A stretch of DNA of 64,000 bases, taken from positions 1 to 64,000 of the IMG/VR virus record IMGVR_UViG_3300028607_003725. One strand, written 5' to 3'. The position numbers and the translations under genes are program-made. Origin of the DNA: a virus. Under the pieces are notes generated by a model that made no database searches, was not told the DNA's origin, and was given only the letters and a program-made list of their open reading frames with translations. Below are positions 35,901-45,452 of the stretch, piece after piece (the stretch's first letter is position 1; each line of letters begins with the position of its first letter).

Positions 35901-38900
35901 ATTAACACCATTAATACGTAGGCAAGATTTCAGAGAACTGATAGATCAACAGGCGGAGGCATTTGGATTTTCATCTACTAATAAACCAGATTTAGCAGCA
36001 TTGTATGCAGAGTTAAATAGATCTATTGCTCCAAATTATCCGGATCTAAATTTACCAGATATATATCTTACGTCAACCGGCACACAGTTAATGTCACCAA
36101 CGTTTTGTTTTGTTGATATTGATCCAGATCTTGAAATAGTTGAAATGGAAAAATCACTTGTAATGCTAAGAACAGTATTCTCAACTCAAATTGCTGCTTT
36201 ATGGGGAGTTATTAATAAAAGAGCATACGATGACATACAAGCTTATATGGTTACTAATAATGGACAGAATACTCCTATGTTTGATACAGCGTTAAATACT
36301 ATGAGTGCTCTTGAGATTGCGTTAGCAGGGAAGGGGGAAAGAAAACGAGGATTAGTAATTCCGGCTTGGTTATTAGATCAGACTGACCCCCTTGCTCCTA
36401 GAAAAGATAAGTTAGACATAAAGAACTTAAAAGCTGCCAATATTTTTAAGATAATGGGTGATCTTGTTAAAAAAATAGAACTTGAACAGACACAAAATAA
36501 TGAGAATCCCGATCCATTGGCAAGAACACCATTAACAGTTCCATTGACAGAGGGGTATCAGGGTTTAGCTAAATCGGATCTTATGAAGATAATGAGTCTT
36601 ACAGCATTAGTGGATTATGTTATTACTCTAATGGCAGTGGCTCCTTATGTAACTGATCAGGTAGAGGCGACTAAATGGCTAGGAGCCACTGATGGTCTTA
36701 ATTTTGTAGAAGCATCAAAAGCATTATCAAAACATGTTGCAGGATTTCTAGAGGAGGACAAACCAAATGTCGAAAAGTTAGCAAGTATTTTTAAAAACAC
36801 AGTACTTCTGACAGGAATAGAGGACCTAAAGATAGACTCAGAAATTAGAATAAAACGAACTATAGATTTAATTCTTAAAAAGAAAAATAAAGCTTCATCT
36901 ATGCTGACCATAGCATCTACCGGAGATTGGAGTGCTTTTAATTCATTTATGGGTATTGGAAACGTAGATGGTGATTTTAAGAGAACTGAATTACTAACAA
37001 AATTTAATGAGTATATGCAGACAAAAAGAAAAGGTACAATGGATAGAGTGTATCCTGCTTTTAAGCTGTTTATCTTAGAGGAAGATTCCCCTGTATGGCA
37101 TTCTTTTGATGACTTCTATACATATGATGCTGCTAGTGAAATTTCAATCATAGAGAGTAAACATGCTGCTAGTAAAACTGCATTGTTAAAACTATCTAAT
37201 GTTACTGGAAAATTAACTGGTAAAAAATATAATGATCTTATTAATGAAGGGTACATTCCTTTACCGGGCGCTAATGTAAATTTAAAAGTAGGCGCAGAAA
37301 TAATGATATTATTAGGATATGGTGCAGACTATCGACAGCTTAGAATGAAGTTTAAAGGGGCAATCACAGAAATTAATCCAGGTGCTATACTAGAACTAAC
37401 GGCACAATCGTGGGGAGCAGGTTTACTTAATCAAGTTGGTTCTCTTGGTGGAATTGAGCATACAACACTAAATGGAGCTTCTACACTAGGTGGAGTTCTG
37501 TTGGATATACTAACTCAAACACCTGGGTTAGGGAAACTAGGAAGATGGGGTCTCAGGGACTGGGATAAAAATGATCCCAAACATTTTACTTATACATCTT
37601 TAAAGAGAATATATTATGCCAGAGCAATGAATTCTGCTTTGGGTTGGATTCCTAGTAAGGATTTTGCAGTTGTTAGTAATATATCTGATATACTGGGGGG
37701 CTTTTTGGAAGATAGATCTGAGGGTTTACCTTTTACTGGAAAAGGGGTTCTAGAAAAATATAGACAAAATGATGTAATTGTCCGCTCTGTTGGTAATGCT
37801 ATTTTTGATAATATTATAATTAATAATAATAAATTAGACGGGTATGGTCTTTTTCAGTGGGTGTCCAGGGTTACAAAGATATCCAGTTGGGGATTCTCTT
37901 GGCATATTTATGCTCAATCAGCATGGGATGCTTTACATGAAGTTACATTGTTTTTAGGCGATTATATAGTGACGACTCTACCATTCGATGAGGGAAATGA
38001 TGTATTCAGTAATCCTCCGCGTGAAACTTTATATGTAGGCCCTAGAGAACATTTATATAATGCATCTTCTTTTAAACCAACATTTAATATCAGAGATATA
38101 ATGGCTGAAATAATTAAGGACTATAACAATAGTTCAACTATTGTTGCTAATGCTACTGAGCTGGCTAAAGACTTTTCAACGAATTTAGATAATGCGTTGG
38201 CTAAACTTAAGGAATTAGAGGATGGAGCAGAGTTTCCCGTTGGAGAGCCTCAAGTTGCCAATGTACCAATGTATTGTACAGAATGGTATGACGGGCATGA
38301 AGAAGATCCAGCAACTTCTCCAGGAGATGAATATACCGTACTTTATACTATTCCGACTCCTTATGATGTAGGCGCTTCTGGGGCAACTTTTACATTTTTT
38401 GTACCCGAAAAAGATAGTTTAGACAAGGATCAAGCCTCAAATCTAATAAATCCTGGATCCCCTTATCCGGCTGTGCACGTTCTTGGTGATTTTGTAAAAG
38501 ATCATGGAATTCCTGGTTGGGGAGGAATGATAGAAGTAACTCGAGTTAAAGCTACAGATAGAGTTACCGGTCAGCAGTTTAATGCGGAAGTAGAATATAC
38601 TAATGTAGGAGATGGATCTACAGCAGGATGGTGGGTTACTGTCAAAGATTTACCTGAAGTAGGAGCTACCTTTAGTCAAACGGTTTCTGAGGAATATTCT
38701 GACATTGAAATATTTGGAGCGTCAGGAAACTATTATGAATGGAATGCAGCTCCATTTTCTTCTGCCGGATCAACAGGTTCTAATGGGTTTAACCCAGAGC
38801 ACTACATAGGAAGAGGCAAAGTTCTCTTATCAACTCCAGGAAATAAGCCAATACAAGATGGAAGTTTAGACGTATTTTTAATAACGTGTAATAGTGGGGG

Positions 38901-41900
38901 CCCTGAGTGTGAGGAACAAATCTTTGAAGTAGGAACGCTAGGGTATACAGGAAGCGGGGGCGCAACAGGATTTCAAGTAATAAGTACTGTAGATATTTTG
39001 GGCCCAACTTATGCAGGGTCAACTCAGACTTTTCCTCACGGAACTAGGGAGTATATAGAAAGATCTTATATACTAGAAATATACGATACTCCAAGTATAT
39101 TCTTATATGATGAAAAATCAAGTGATGTTACTGGAGCTTCTTATGATTATGAACTTAGAGCTCCTATTAATTCAGATTCAACAAGCTTCTCTTATCAGAC
39201 TAAGTATAAAGTAGCAACTAAATCTTTAGACTTAGGATGTAGTTATGCTAGGGAGTCTCATAACGAAGATGTAGGAGCAGGGACTTATTCTGGATGGGAG
39301 TATGATATTTATCCTGAGGGAGATTTACTATTAGAGATTCCTAACTGTCGACCAGTGTCCGGAGACTGTCCATGGTTAGATGAAGCAGAACCACCAGGTA
39401 TGGATCAATATGGTCCACATATAGAAATTTCTGAGGAGGATTATGGATTAATTATTGAGGATAAAGCTTTTCTTAAGATACCACGTAGTCCGTGGTTTAA
39501 TCAATATATCGCTGATGCTTTTCCGGCGCAATCATCTACCTATTCTTGGCATGTACCAAATTTAGATCCAGATCCAGACGAGAGAGTATGGTTATCCAGA
39601 TGTGGGGTTGCTATTTCTAATGATTGGTTAGATTATAATGGAACATCAGAAAGTAATGCTGATCCTACATGGTGGGCTCCAGAAAAACGTTGGGACTGGA
39701 TATTACCCAATTCATTTCCGTCTCAAATAGCTGAATCCGACGCAGGGTATATTGCGCCATATAGTTCTAGTATTTTTTGGAACTGGATAGCTGCAAATAA
39801 TGCAATGTGGACCACATATTTTACAAGTGGATTTACTTCCCAATGGACAGGTAATGGTATTATTTTTCCAGATCCTCAAGACTTGTGGACATCTGTTTCT
39901 CAAATAAATACAGGAGGAGTAGGTGCTTGTGATGCTAGTACTGTATGGCAGACAGTAAATGAATGTACAGAGCTTAGCTTTACTAAATTTCCACCAATAA
40001 CTTGTTCTGAGCATACAACATATGGCGCAGGAGCGCCACCTCCTGATTGTGCTGGAAAATGTTCTGGTGAAATAGGATATGGTTCTTTATTAGATGAATG
40101 TGGGGTATGCATGGATCCGGGCTGTACAAATACAGGTCCAGGCGCTACGTTTACTGAAAATCCATGTAATGGAGATGAATATCCTGGAAATGTAAATGAG
40201 GAAGGAACTGGATGGAATCAAATATGTGCAGATTGTGGAGGGTTAGCTAATGGTGATTGGTTTAATAATCAATGCGGGGATTGTGTAGCACCTGAGTCCT
40301 TTGGGGCAACTGCCTGTATTAGACACTGTAATGGAAGATATTATTATACAGATGGAGCTGATTCTATTGATCAAGCTAGTTTGATATCAGGAACTACAGG
40401 TCCCCAGATTGATACTTGTGGAGTGTGCATGTATTCATATGGCGAAGGGGCACAGAATCCAAGTTTACAAACATGGTCTACTAATACAGATTGGCAATTC
40501 TGGGGAGGAACAGGCATTAATCACGGAGCTGGCTTTGGGTGGAACAAACCCTGTGCTGATTGTGCACTTGAACCTGGGGGCACAGCGCTTCATGATAGAT
40601 GTTATCAATGTGTCGGAGCAACTACTGGAGGTACCTATGCCGCAGATACGGTTGTTCCTTGTGTTACGGATTGTGCAGGTAACTGGGGCGGTACAGCTGA
40701 ATTTGATGATTGTGGTGTTTGTGTTTATGATACTGCTAGTGGTGACGGCACTGGATGGAATCAAACATGTGTAGACTGTGCTGGAGAACCAGGAGGTACT
40801 GCATACTATGATAACTGTGGAGTTTGTGTTGGTCTAAGTACTACAGGTCCTTACCCGGCAGGGGCAACTGCTCCATGTATTGCAGATTGTGCAGGAAATT
40901 GGGGAGGGGCTCTGTTAGATACCTGTATTGGAAATAATGCTACTGAAGAAGAGGACTGTGTGAATAATGGGGGTTTTTGGTCACCTTTAGGATATGATAT
41001 ATGTGGTAACTGTGGGAAATCTGTAACAGATGTAACTCCTCAGGCATTTTGTAATAATGGTACTCAGTATAACGATTGGTATACTGGATGCGGAGCAAAT
41101 ATTAATGACTATTTATTTCCAGGAATAGGAGTTTATGAAGAAACTAATGGATGGGCATTTTACGCTGTGTATAATGAGGACGATCCGACTGGTTCTGATC
41201 CATTGGATACAATTCACAATTCGTTCCATTCTTCCTACGGAGGAAATGGTGCAACTTTTTCAGGTGAAGATACAGCTAGAGCTGCTGCATATGACTGGTG
41301 GGAGAATTTATCTAATCAATCTTATGGACTGCCTCAGAGTCCTTTTGGAGATTGTACTTGTTGGGGCGGTAATGAAGATAGTGACTGTGATGGAAATTGT
41401 CAGTATGATAGATCCTTTAGTTATAATAACTCTTATGACGATAGTGCTTCTCAGTTTGATGATTGTAATGTATGTGTACGTGCCTCTACTTATAACTCTG
41501 GGTCATGTGCTGATTGTTCTGGTGTAGATAATGGTAGTGCCTATACTGATGATTGTGGGAATTGTGTATCAACTCCTGATGCAGGGTGTGCAAAAGGATG
41601 TGACGGCATATGGTATGATGATAGCTCTCAACCTGAATACGATGATTGTACTATTTGTACAGGTACATTTCCAGCAGGTGTTCCTACTTACAACGATGAA
41701 TCATGCTATGATTGTGGAGGAAATGTTAATGGAAATTTGCATATTAATAGATGTGGGCATTGTGGTGATCCATCTGATACAGGTGAGACAACTTATAATA
41801 GGTGTGAAATGGCTTGTGACGGAACATGGCAAACTAGAGTTTATGAGGATGATAGTGGTATAGGGGAAGATAGAGTCTTTTATTATCAAACTGGTTATTA

Positions 41901-44900
41901 TAATCCATCGTATCCAGCTAGATTGGATTGGTGTGATATTTGCCACTTTGAAGGTTCTGAAGAACCGGGTTGGGACTTCCCAGATCGGCCGGAGTGGAAT
42001 GAAAATTGTACAGATTGTGCGGGTGTTTTAAACAAACGACAACATTTACTTCATAATCAAGATAATGAATTTACTGCTACTGAGAATAAATGTGATGAAT
42101 GTGTGTCTTTAGATACTTGGAGTATGACAAGTTGTGCTCCTGAAGGTACTGATAATTGCCAAAAACGGTGTGATGGAACTTGGTCTATAGCAAGTGGAAC
42201 TGGAACTTGGCCACCATATGATACAAATGAATGTCCTAAACCGATATTCAATGATGGAGCAACTGCAGATAATATAGATAATTGTGGAGTATGTGGAGGA
42301 ACAGGTGTTCCATTTGGAGATACCTTAGGTGCTGATATGACCTATTATGGATGTGGATGTGAGGAAGCCTGTCGAGGAGATGTACCTTGGCAACTAAGAA
42401 CGGTATATGAAGCAAGGCATAAAGATCCGATTAAAGTTGTAGTCAGGTATTCCTATATAACTGATTTTATAGATGACGCATTAGAATTAGATATTGCAAT
42501 CTCATATTATGTTAAAAAAAAGTGTGCACAATTTGCATTTGAGCTTCCTCGAATTCCTACTAATATAGGAGTAAGTACAATAGAACAATTAGGATTTATT
42601 ACAATGGATCCTCATAATATTCAAGCAAAAATCACTATAAATCCTGCAGATTATGGACAGGAAAGTCCTGATGGAGGATCATCTCCCTATGAGATAACTA
42701 TGAATTCGTTTAGCCAATTTGGTCAATTAACTCCAGAGGGCGAGGTAACTGTTAATGAAATTGATCCAAATAATCCACCTGAGTTGTTAGATGCAAATCC
42801 AAATGTGATAGGAGCAAGTACAACATTAGCGCTTATTAATAAATATACAGTGGTACCAAAAGTTCATAGACAATTAAATCATGCTATTTCATATTTATCC
42901 TCTACTCCAGTCCCTGTGGATTACAACTTTTATTTTAAAACACTTGGTTCGTGGGTAGAGGTGACTTATAACTTAATTAATCATGTAGCAGCTAATCCTT
43001 TACAGATAGCAGGGGCCCAGCAAGCAGTGCAAGAAATACAAGCTAATATTAGCAACGTAGCCGAGTTAAAGGAGTTGGTTGCCAAAAATGAACAAGAAGT
43101 TTTAACATTAGCTAAACATAGTATTTCTAAAATAATAAAAGATATTTATAATCTTCAGGGGTATGGGCCTGGTTCATACTTAAATGGAGGATGGGAGTGG
43201 AGAGAGTTTGTTCCAATCTTTGTAAAACAGTTGATAGGGAATGGTTTTCACCGCTATGCAGCGATAGTATCAAAATGGGCAAGTGTAGGTTTCTGGAGTC
43301 CCTTCTTATCTAAAAAAATTCTGATATGGGGCATAGATATTAACGTATGGGGAAAGGTAATCCGAGAGATTGGCTGGTATGGGGATAGTCCTGTTCCTTT
43401 TACATATACTAAAGTTCATGAGATTTTAGTAGGTGATTATGAAAAAAACTTTATTGATAAAACTATGATGAGTAGTATTGAAATAGATGAATACTCTGTT
43501 GGGCTACTAGAGTATGTAAATAAGCTAAAAAAACTAAATTCAGAAGACTGTGAGTGGATGACTCCTGTTGTCGATCCTGCTACTAACGCTAACGTGTCTA
43601 AGTATAACAAGCAGATGTACAATTTTCGAATAAGTAAAGATAAAATGGTTTCTGAATCAGTAAAGGTTGATGAGAATGTGGATACTGGAGGTTATAGAAA
43701 TACATCAGGCTTCTATCACAAGGACAAACCAGAAATGAAAAAGCTCGGAATGGAATTTAAATATCTTGGTGGTATTAAAGGAGATATTACGTTTGCGGGC
43801 ATTGATCTTACCCTAACAATCTCATCTGTCGGGGTTCTTCAGCATTTAACGGACATGTATCATAATATATTTTTACTGTCGAAGCAAGATCTGGCCATGA
43901 AAGAAGATATAATTGACATAATGAAAAATCAAATAGAAGGCAGAGCAGCAGGTCTGGAGAGTTATAATATAGAAGAACCTGGTTATAGTGATATGTCTCT
44001 TGTTCTTATTGAACTAGAAGATAGAATAAGAGAAATTAGAGGATTAAATAATATATTTAGTTATAAGTCAGTAGTTCAACATCACTTCGTAGATAGTTAT
44101 AATGATATTTTGCAGAATAATATTATTGCTACAGCTGATGAAATGTTTAATCATGTTTCTATACATTATTTAGCAGAACCCTCTAAGGCTAAAACAAATA
44201 CGTCTGCTGAGTATTATAAAACAGAAGCTATGGTAAGCTATGACCAGGATGCTGATTATTTGAGAACTTATACCTCTTATATGAAAAATATGGATCCTAA
44301 TATGTTTAAAGACTGGTCGAGTGCAAATGTTTACTTAGGAGACCATAGAGCTAATGATGAGTTTGCTCAGGAGCAAATATTGGATGCATTTACACCAGAA
44401 GCTTCAAACATAGCACAAAATGTACTAAGAAATGTTATTAAACCTATGTATCAAGGAACGTTAAGTATGTTGGGTAACCCTAATATAAGACCATGGGATG
44501 TAGTATACATCTATGATGATAATATAGCTATGTATGGTCCAGTAGAAGTAGAACAAGTAGTTAATACAATATCGGTAGATGGAGGATATATAACTACTAT
44601 TATTCCTAACCTCTTGATTTATGATAAAGATTCAATGAGAGCAATTGAGCAACAACTAATGAGTCATATCCAGCAGTTTGGATTTAAAAATATGGCAGCT
44701 TTGGGGGCGTACTCCCTCATAAGACTAGGCGCCGCCAGAGTAGGATGGAAATGGGTCTATAATACGTTTTTGAAAGCATCTTCGGAAGGAGCAGGACTCT
44801 CTGTTTATAACGCAACTGCAAAGCTATGGGAACTATCTGCTAAGCAGGTTGCAGATGGAGGCTCTCGGTCGGCATTTGCATCAGCTAAACTAGCTAATAA

Positions 44901-45429
44901 GGCTCAGACTAAAGTAATAGGAAGACTTAAGGCAAAGTTAAAATCGCAAATGGCACTAGGAAGTTCAGGCAAACTTTTAGATGACGCCGGTAACCTTGTA
45001 GTTGGTAAGGAAAAAGAGGTTTCGAAACTTGTTCAACAAATTTCAAAACTGAGAGCAAAAGCACTAATATCTAAAACTACAATAAAAACTACTATAGCTT
45101 CTTTTACTAAAAGAGGAGGTTTAGCTTCTTGGGGAATAAAGGCATTTAATTATGCAGGTTGGGCATATCTGGCCTGGGAAGTACTGAGTACAGTATGGAA
45201 TATAATGGACAAAACAGCCTATTATAAAATAAATGTTGCTCAATTATTAGCTGGTGAAAATCAGTTCACATGGGTTCCTTTAACTTATAAAGGCGAAGAC
45301 TATGTTGCCGGGTTAGAGGGAATTATAGGCACTCCTAGAAGTACATCTACTATTATACACGGTGAGTTAAAAGGAAAAGAAGGAAGGAATAGAGCTATAT
45401 ATATACTAGGACAAATGTGGGATGCATAG
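29998..45429 (+). CDS. 5143-aa baseplate-hub-like giant protein with Cys-rich repeats
   Basis: An exceptionally long phage protein. Two related domains occur at ~974-1095 and ~1471-1600. Both end in a GFP-containing strand pair (TIPGFPNTLQAHITLIQMDI; MEGFPGWWEVNIDLIENN), resembling barrels of baseplate or tail-hub proteins. NLKVGAEIMILLGYGADYRQ at ~2427 and SMLGNPNIRPWDVVYIYDDN at ~4823 look like hub (gpD/gp27-type) strands. Residues ~3350-4125 are a Cys-rich repeat region inserted between hub-like parts. The C-terminus has basic helices and a hydrophobic segment (AFNYAGWAYLAWEVLSTVW). No lysozyme or peptidase motif was found. It probably forms the tail hub and tip that the tube grows from, with the Cys-rich region exposed. 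It lies between the ejected giants and the wedge genes. Confidence 0.6.
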   Translation: MATNPTDVTFIDPVDKSTVRRKSSGEFSQIDQLKDIFEKLRKIIYEIEAGPDGFNAMGPSLDSTFTTTSTATTGSMTMQVDRGLGAQQLRVSIISTMIDSLLIPNSVHYTPLLEFKAKILDESLIKNNADVTSYFSEEWQVLLHYIYLLETIYSAHADSLYLELIPLKNVGGPGAYGLGSMNMSAMEVLKSNILPPSIVSIKVTSTKDYLKDGTYQNILKSRHIEPFYMTPELADKLLTGYTLETPPHTREMPPMFADHHINVFDGTGTKKYYAAQGGVAHNAIIFMLSFSKAPSKWLENAMDNEDEFITLGEDIGAGPADSHLDVILWKDAASRDDPVNRQAIRKIITTILANGRKNMSTLDVDDYVMSVESRKEFELFIDTYFVELTLEEATTPPPNGKFFINGTWFTDTPLYLHTWANANTPGSPNSGKFWTTTNYDYLRKTSLFDKFFIGTKSLRQLANDAGNYPTIGERREKFVEFINSWHLLDKPNSIRALQSLIVDHFKNNRSAFADLISFGELRNLVLDYSLHNISPTHPLYVLDSYYNMQSITLITPTAKIEIATQDSIGQDLSGQIQSIENSEVTINVTDSLTVSKVPGSESISPIIDQNEIETSDKDILPFKGLLVMSTISAANSGIVYEVLDRFGTIWNQGETAITFAIKDSKGSLDPGKLGLKGLKYATIFPFFDENGNSFPYSKNYATMTWIEETKSLYFITHDEYGLTQFDYHAVASITLEDSSFTDEQVPQWRVVFEAYEATGAHVFDLYGGQLLVFNIPNIPQGALITDRVQLGITSVPSYPEKVKSKLFIQETEPVTLMTIPVTQKFDVEYDLWGGDGFKNPDGSTPVVMDPSWFEDKDTEEEALDDGGGTISPSITTTFSIGSKEVPIDEYLRVLEKIQFNKPSVATDISDIIQYNTETGESLTRSTSLPAKALQTDSQFKYVRPANPEDTGVMYIGDILFHIPPVNLRFSTVNQTMSIPTMRTKGDPINTSNNNIPKVDITVYFKGTEQINNTLRPLLALSQVMPTTSVQNTTIFDSWIGRRDKLSDSTLDEIDRFLPLPCYLESINVGTIPGFPNTLQAHITLIQMDISPMVPVLTYWKYTSDALNQAMMKTTRQSISNTILTIKDKETPGLTKNPKNDSEIKVLNSVGQLLTIKLPDKMDQVDDDKITVYPQESFPFRKLYRNRLLEEENTFSRVVKDPFLHWNKYLPAENSTLYLTYKSPRYFNDEWYSFKSRFDLLAQNMNGVRLLFQITGAGLTEEASISNLFRKTEDFGLREAIEYMVGALSWVKDWDATISILNREWKKTVVGMARRFGSEPLMITFNNLDGTEETVNLADWVDSTSVDLEYVDEDGNIKQPVRDIINSLVKRFAEDLQPDKRAKNGNVLPASLDFVETIIQNILINPIFDEETPTNPLNYEDIQIGLGWSESPSVENIDLLVKQGLFPTMTKEGKKQRGKVVRYHFQSVIQSISWSYANNLSPMFLASSTLPTYQHMGTANAMVTISLRTRDERLIKILTDMKEAANAIGSQILSGNTELVGFDVISLSGAMDKVYSGHLLNSFGFKHCSIASMEHRNMEGFPGWWEVNIDLIENNTVLRSWENLSLVPSIGSNTINILKKALFAIPFVVDSGAEFDPTLAGLQGTGKEITIKKDIGGKKTYNNRTRSVTTAKNVVTIKTTIPEKPPSEKLNFDEIALQELPLESIIDHLVRRVVHVRTGKNYAKVTLKEVERSGTIKATYKEWTINFDKDGNELKGRYSKDEIARVEEKWAWKVFQSKRKPSYKGNVVLDHSKALGPWLEKLADITKLFSEYDKYLKGADVNYPQYTNEAQGLPDRQIAFGLQAAVEDAIGACIEMTCYLFDSAAYNLVERSYREVEDRIAKFIKMYPEAFSSSGTLPLREAIFSAVKYGPSLAKYDYSVQPSTTFFTKGLRYHIVKGFFIDPINASINLNTDALTIEAGMFSNTLSNKLTPLIRRQDFRELIDQQAEAFGFSSTNKPDLAALYAELNRSIAPNYPDLNLPDIYLTSTGTQLMSPTFCFVDIDPDLEIVEMEKSLVMLRTVFSTQIAALWGVINKRAYDDIQAYMVTNNGQNTPMFDTALNTMSALEIALAGKGERKRGLVIPAWLLDQTDPLAPRKDKLDIKNLKAANIFKIMGDLVKKIELEQTQNNENPDPLARTPLTVPLTEGYQGLAKSDLMKIMSLTALVDYVITLMAVAPYVTDQVEATKWLGATDGLNFVEASKALSKHVAGFLEEDKPNVEKLASIFKNTVLLTGIEDLKIDSEIRIKRTIDLILKKKNKASSMLTIASTGDWSAFNSFMGIGNVDGDFKRTELLTKFNEYMQTKRKGTMDRVYPAFKLFILEEDSPVWHSFDDFYTYDAASEISIIESKHAASKTALLKLSNVTGKLTGKKYNDLINEGYIPLPGANVNLKVGAEIMILLGYGADYRQLRMKFKGAITEINPGAILELTAQSWGAGLLNQVGSLGGIEHTTLNGASTLGGVLLDILTQTPGLGKLGRWGLRDWDKNDPKHFTYTSLKRIYYARAMNSALGWIPSKDFAVVSNISDILGGFLEDRSEGLPFTGKGVLEKYRQNDVIVRSVGNAIFDNIIINNNKLDGYGLFQWVSRVTKISSWGFSWHIYAQSAWDALHEVTLFLGDYIVTTLPFDEGNDVFSNPPRETLYVGPREHLYNASSFKPTFNIRDIMAEIIKDYNNSSTIVANATELAKDFSTNLDNALAKLKELEDGAEFPVGEPQVANVPMYCTEWYDGHEEDPATSPGDEYTVLYTIPTPYDVGASGATFTFFVPEKDSLDKDQASNLINPGSPYPAVHVLGDFVKDHGIPGWGGMIEVTRVKATDRVTGQQFNAEVEYTNVGDGSTAGWWVTVKDLPEVGATFSQTVSEEYSDIEIFGASGNYYEWNAAPFSSAGSTGSNGFNPEHYIGRGKVLLSTPGNKPIQDGSLDVFLITCNSGGPECEEQIFEVGTLGYTGSGGATGFQVISTVDILGPTYAGSTQTFPHGTREYIERSYILEIYDTPSIFLYDEKSSDVTGASYDYELRAPINSDSTSFSYQTKYKVATKSLDLGCSYARESHNEDVGAGTYSGWEYDIYPEGDLLLEIPNCRPVSGDCPWLDEAEPPGMDQYGPHIEISEEDYGLIIEDKAFLKIPRSPWFNQYIADAFPAQSSTYSWHVPNLDPDPDERVWLSRCGVAISNDWLDYNGTSESNADPTWWAPEKRWDWILPNSFPSQIAESDAGYIAPYSSSIFWNWIAANNAMWTTYFTSGFTSQWTGNGIIFPDPQDLWTSVSQINTGGVGACDASTVWQTVNECTELSFTKFPPITCSEHTTYGAGAPPPDCAGKCSGEIGYGSLLDECGVCMDPGCTNTGPGATFTENPCNGDEYPGNVNEEGTGWNQICADCGGLANGDWFNNQCGDCVAPESFGATACIRHCNGRYYYTDGADSIDQASLISGTTGPQIDTCGVCMYSYGEGAQNPSLQTWSTNTDWQFWGGTGINHGAGFGWNKPCADCALEPGGTALHDRCYQCVGATTGGTYAADTVVPCVTDCAGNWGGTAEFDDCGVCVYDTASGDGTGWNQTCVDCAGEPGGTAYYDNCGVCVGLSTTGPYPAGATAPCIADCAGNWGGALLDTCIGNNATEEEDCVNNGGFWSPLGYDICGNCGKSVTDVTPQAFCNNGTQYNDWYTGCGANINDYLFPGIGVYEETNGWAFYAVYNEDDPTGSDPLDTIHNSFHSSYGGNGATFSGEDTARAAAYDWWENLSNQSYGLPQSPFGDCTCWGGNEDSDCDGNCQYDRSFSYNNSYDDSASQFDDCNVCVRASTYNSGSCADCSGVDNGSAYTDDCGNCVSTPDAGCAKGCDGIWYDDSSQPEYDDCTICTGTFPAGVPTYNDESCYDCGGNVNGNLHINRCGHCGDPSDTGETTYNRCEMACDGTWQTRVYEDDSGIGEDRVFYYQTGYYNPSYPARLDWCDICHFEGSEEPGWDFPDRPEWNENCTDCAGVLNKRQHLLHNQDNEFTATENKCDECVSLDTWSMTSCAPEGTDNCQKRCDGTWSIASGTGTWPPYDTNECPKPIFNDGATADNIDNCGVCGGTGVPFGDTLGADMTYYGCGCEEACRGDVPWQLRTVYEARHKDPIKVVVRYSYITDFIDDALELDIAISYYVKKKCAQFAFELPRIPTNIGVSTIEQLGFITMDPHNIQAKITINPADYGQESPDGGSSPYEITMNSFSQFGQLTPEGEVTVNEIDPNNPPELLDANPNVIGASTTLALINKYTVVPKVHRQLNHAISYLSSTPVPVDYNFYFKTLGSWVEVTYNLINHVAANPLQIAGAQQAVQEIQANISNVAELKELVAKNEQEVLTLAKHSISKIIKDIYNLQGYGPGSYLNGGWEWREFVPIFVKQLIGNGFHRYAAIVSKWASVGFWSPFLSKKILIWGIDINVWGKVIREIGWYGDSPVPFTYTKVHEILVGDYEKNFIDKTMMSSIEIDEYSVGLLEYVNKLKKLNSEDCEWMTPVVDPATNANVSKYNKQMYNFRISKDKMVSESVKVDENVDTGGYRNTSGFYHKDKPEMKKLGMEFKYLGGIKGDITFAGIDLTLTISSVGVLQHLTDMYHNIFLLSKQDLAMKEDIIDIMKNQIEGRAAGLESYNIEEPGYSDMSLVLIELEDRIREIRGLNNIFSYKSVVQHHFVDSYNDILQNNIIATADEMFNHVSIHYLAEPSKAKTNTSAEYYKTEAMVSYDQDADYLRTYTSYMKNMDPNMFKDWSSANVYLGDHRANDEFAQEQILDAFTPEASNIAQNVLRNVIKPMYQGTLSMLGNPNIRPWDVVYIYDDNIAMYGPVEVEQVVNTISVDGGYITTIIPNLLIYDKDSMRAIEQQLMSHIQQFGFKNMAALGAYSLIRLGAARVGWKWVYNTFLKASSEGAGLSVYNATAKLWELSAKQVADGGSRSAFASAKLANKAQTKVIGRLKAKLKSQMALGSSGKLLDDAGNLVVGKEKEVSKLVQQISKLRAKALISKTTIKTTIASFTKRGGLASWGIKAFNYAGWAYLAWEVLSTVWNIMDKTAYYKINVAQLLAGENQFTWVPLTYKGEDYVAGLEGIIGTPRSTSTIIHGELKGKEGRNRAIYILGQMWDA
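40045..42375 (+). repeat. Cys-rich D-C-A-G...D-x-C-G-V-C repeat region
   Basis: About 15 degenerate units of roughly 30-70 residues in the 5143-aa protein, for example DCAGNWGGTAEFDDCGVC and DCAGEPGGTAYYDNCGVC. The unit is D-C-x-G-x-x-x-G-x-A-x-x-D-x-C-G-x-C, with variable loops between. Similar Cys-rich repeats are known from secreted and surface proteins of marine bacteria. Paired cysteines suggest disulphide or metal stabilisation outside the cell. Confidence 0.75.
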
Positions 45430-45452
45430 ACAGAAGGTGACATATCTATAAC

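Noticed and set aside
40409-41863. Three + strand open frames of 110-130 aa in another frame over the Cys-rich repeat region
   Set aside because: They overlap the 5143-aa frame completely, lack ribosome-binding sites, and their Val/Leu/Ile-rich content is the expected shift of Cys/Gly/Asp codons. They are shadows.
45436-45452. 17-nt sequence GGTGACATATCTATAAC repeated exactly at 53614-53630
   Set aside because: One copy is intergenic and the other is inside a gene. No further copies or symmetry were seen, and a single 17-mer match is not improbable in 64 kb of AT-rich DNA.
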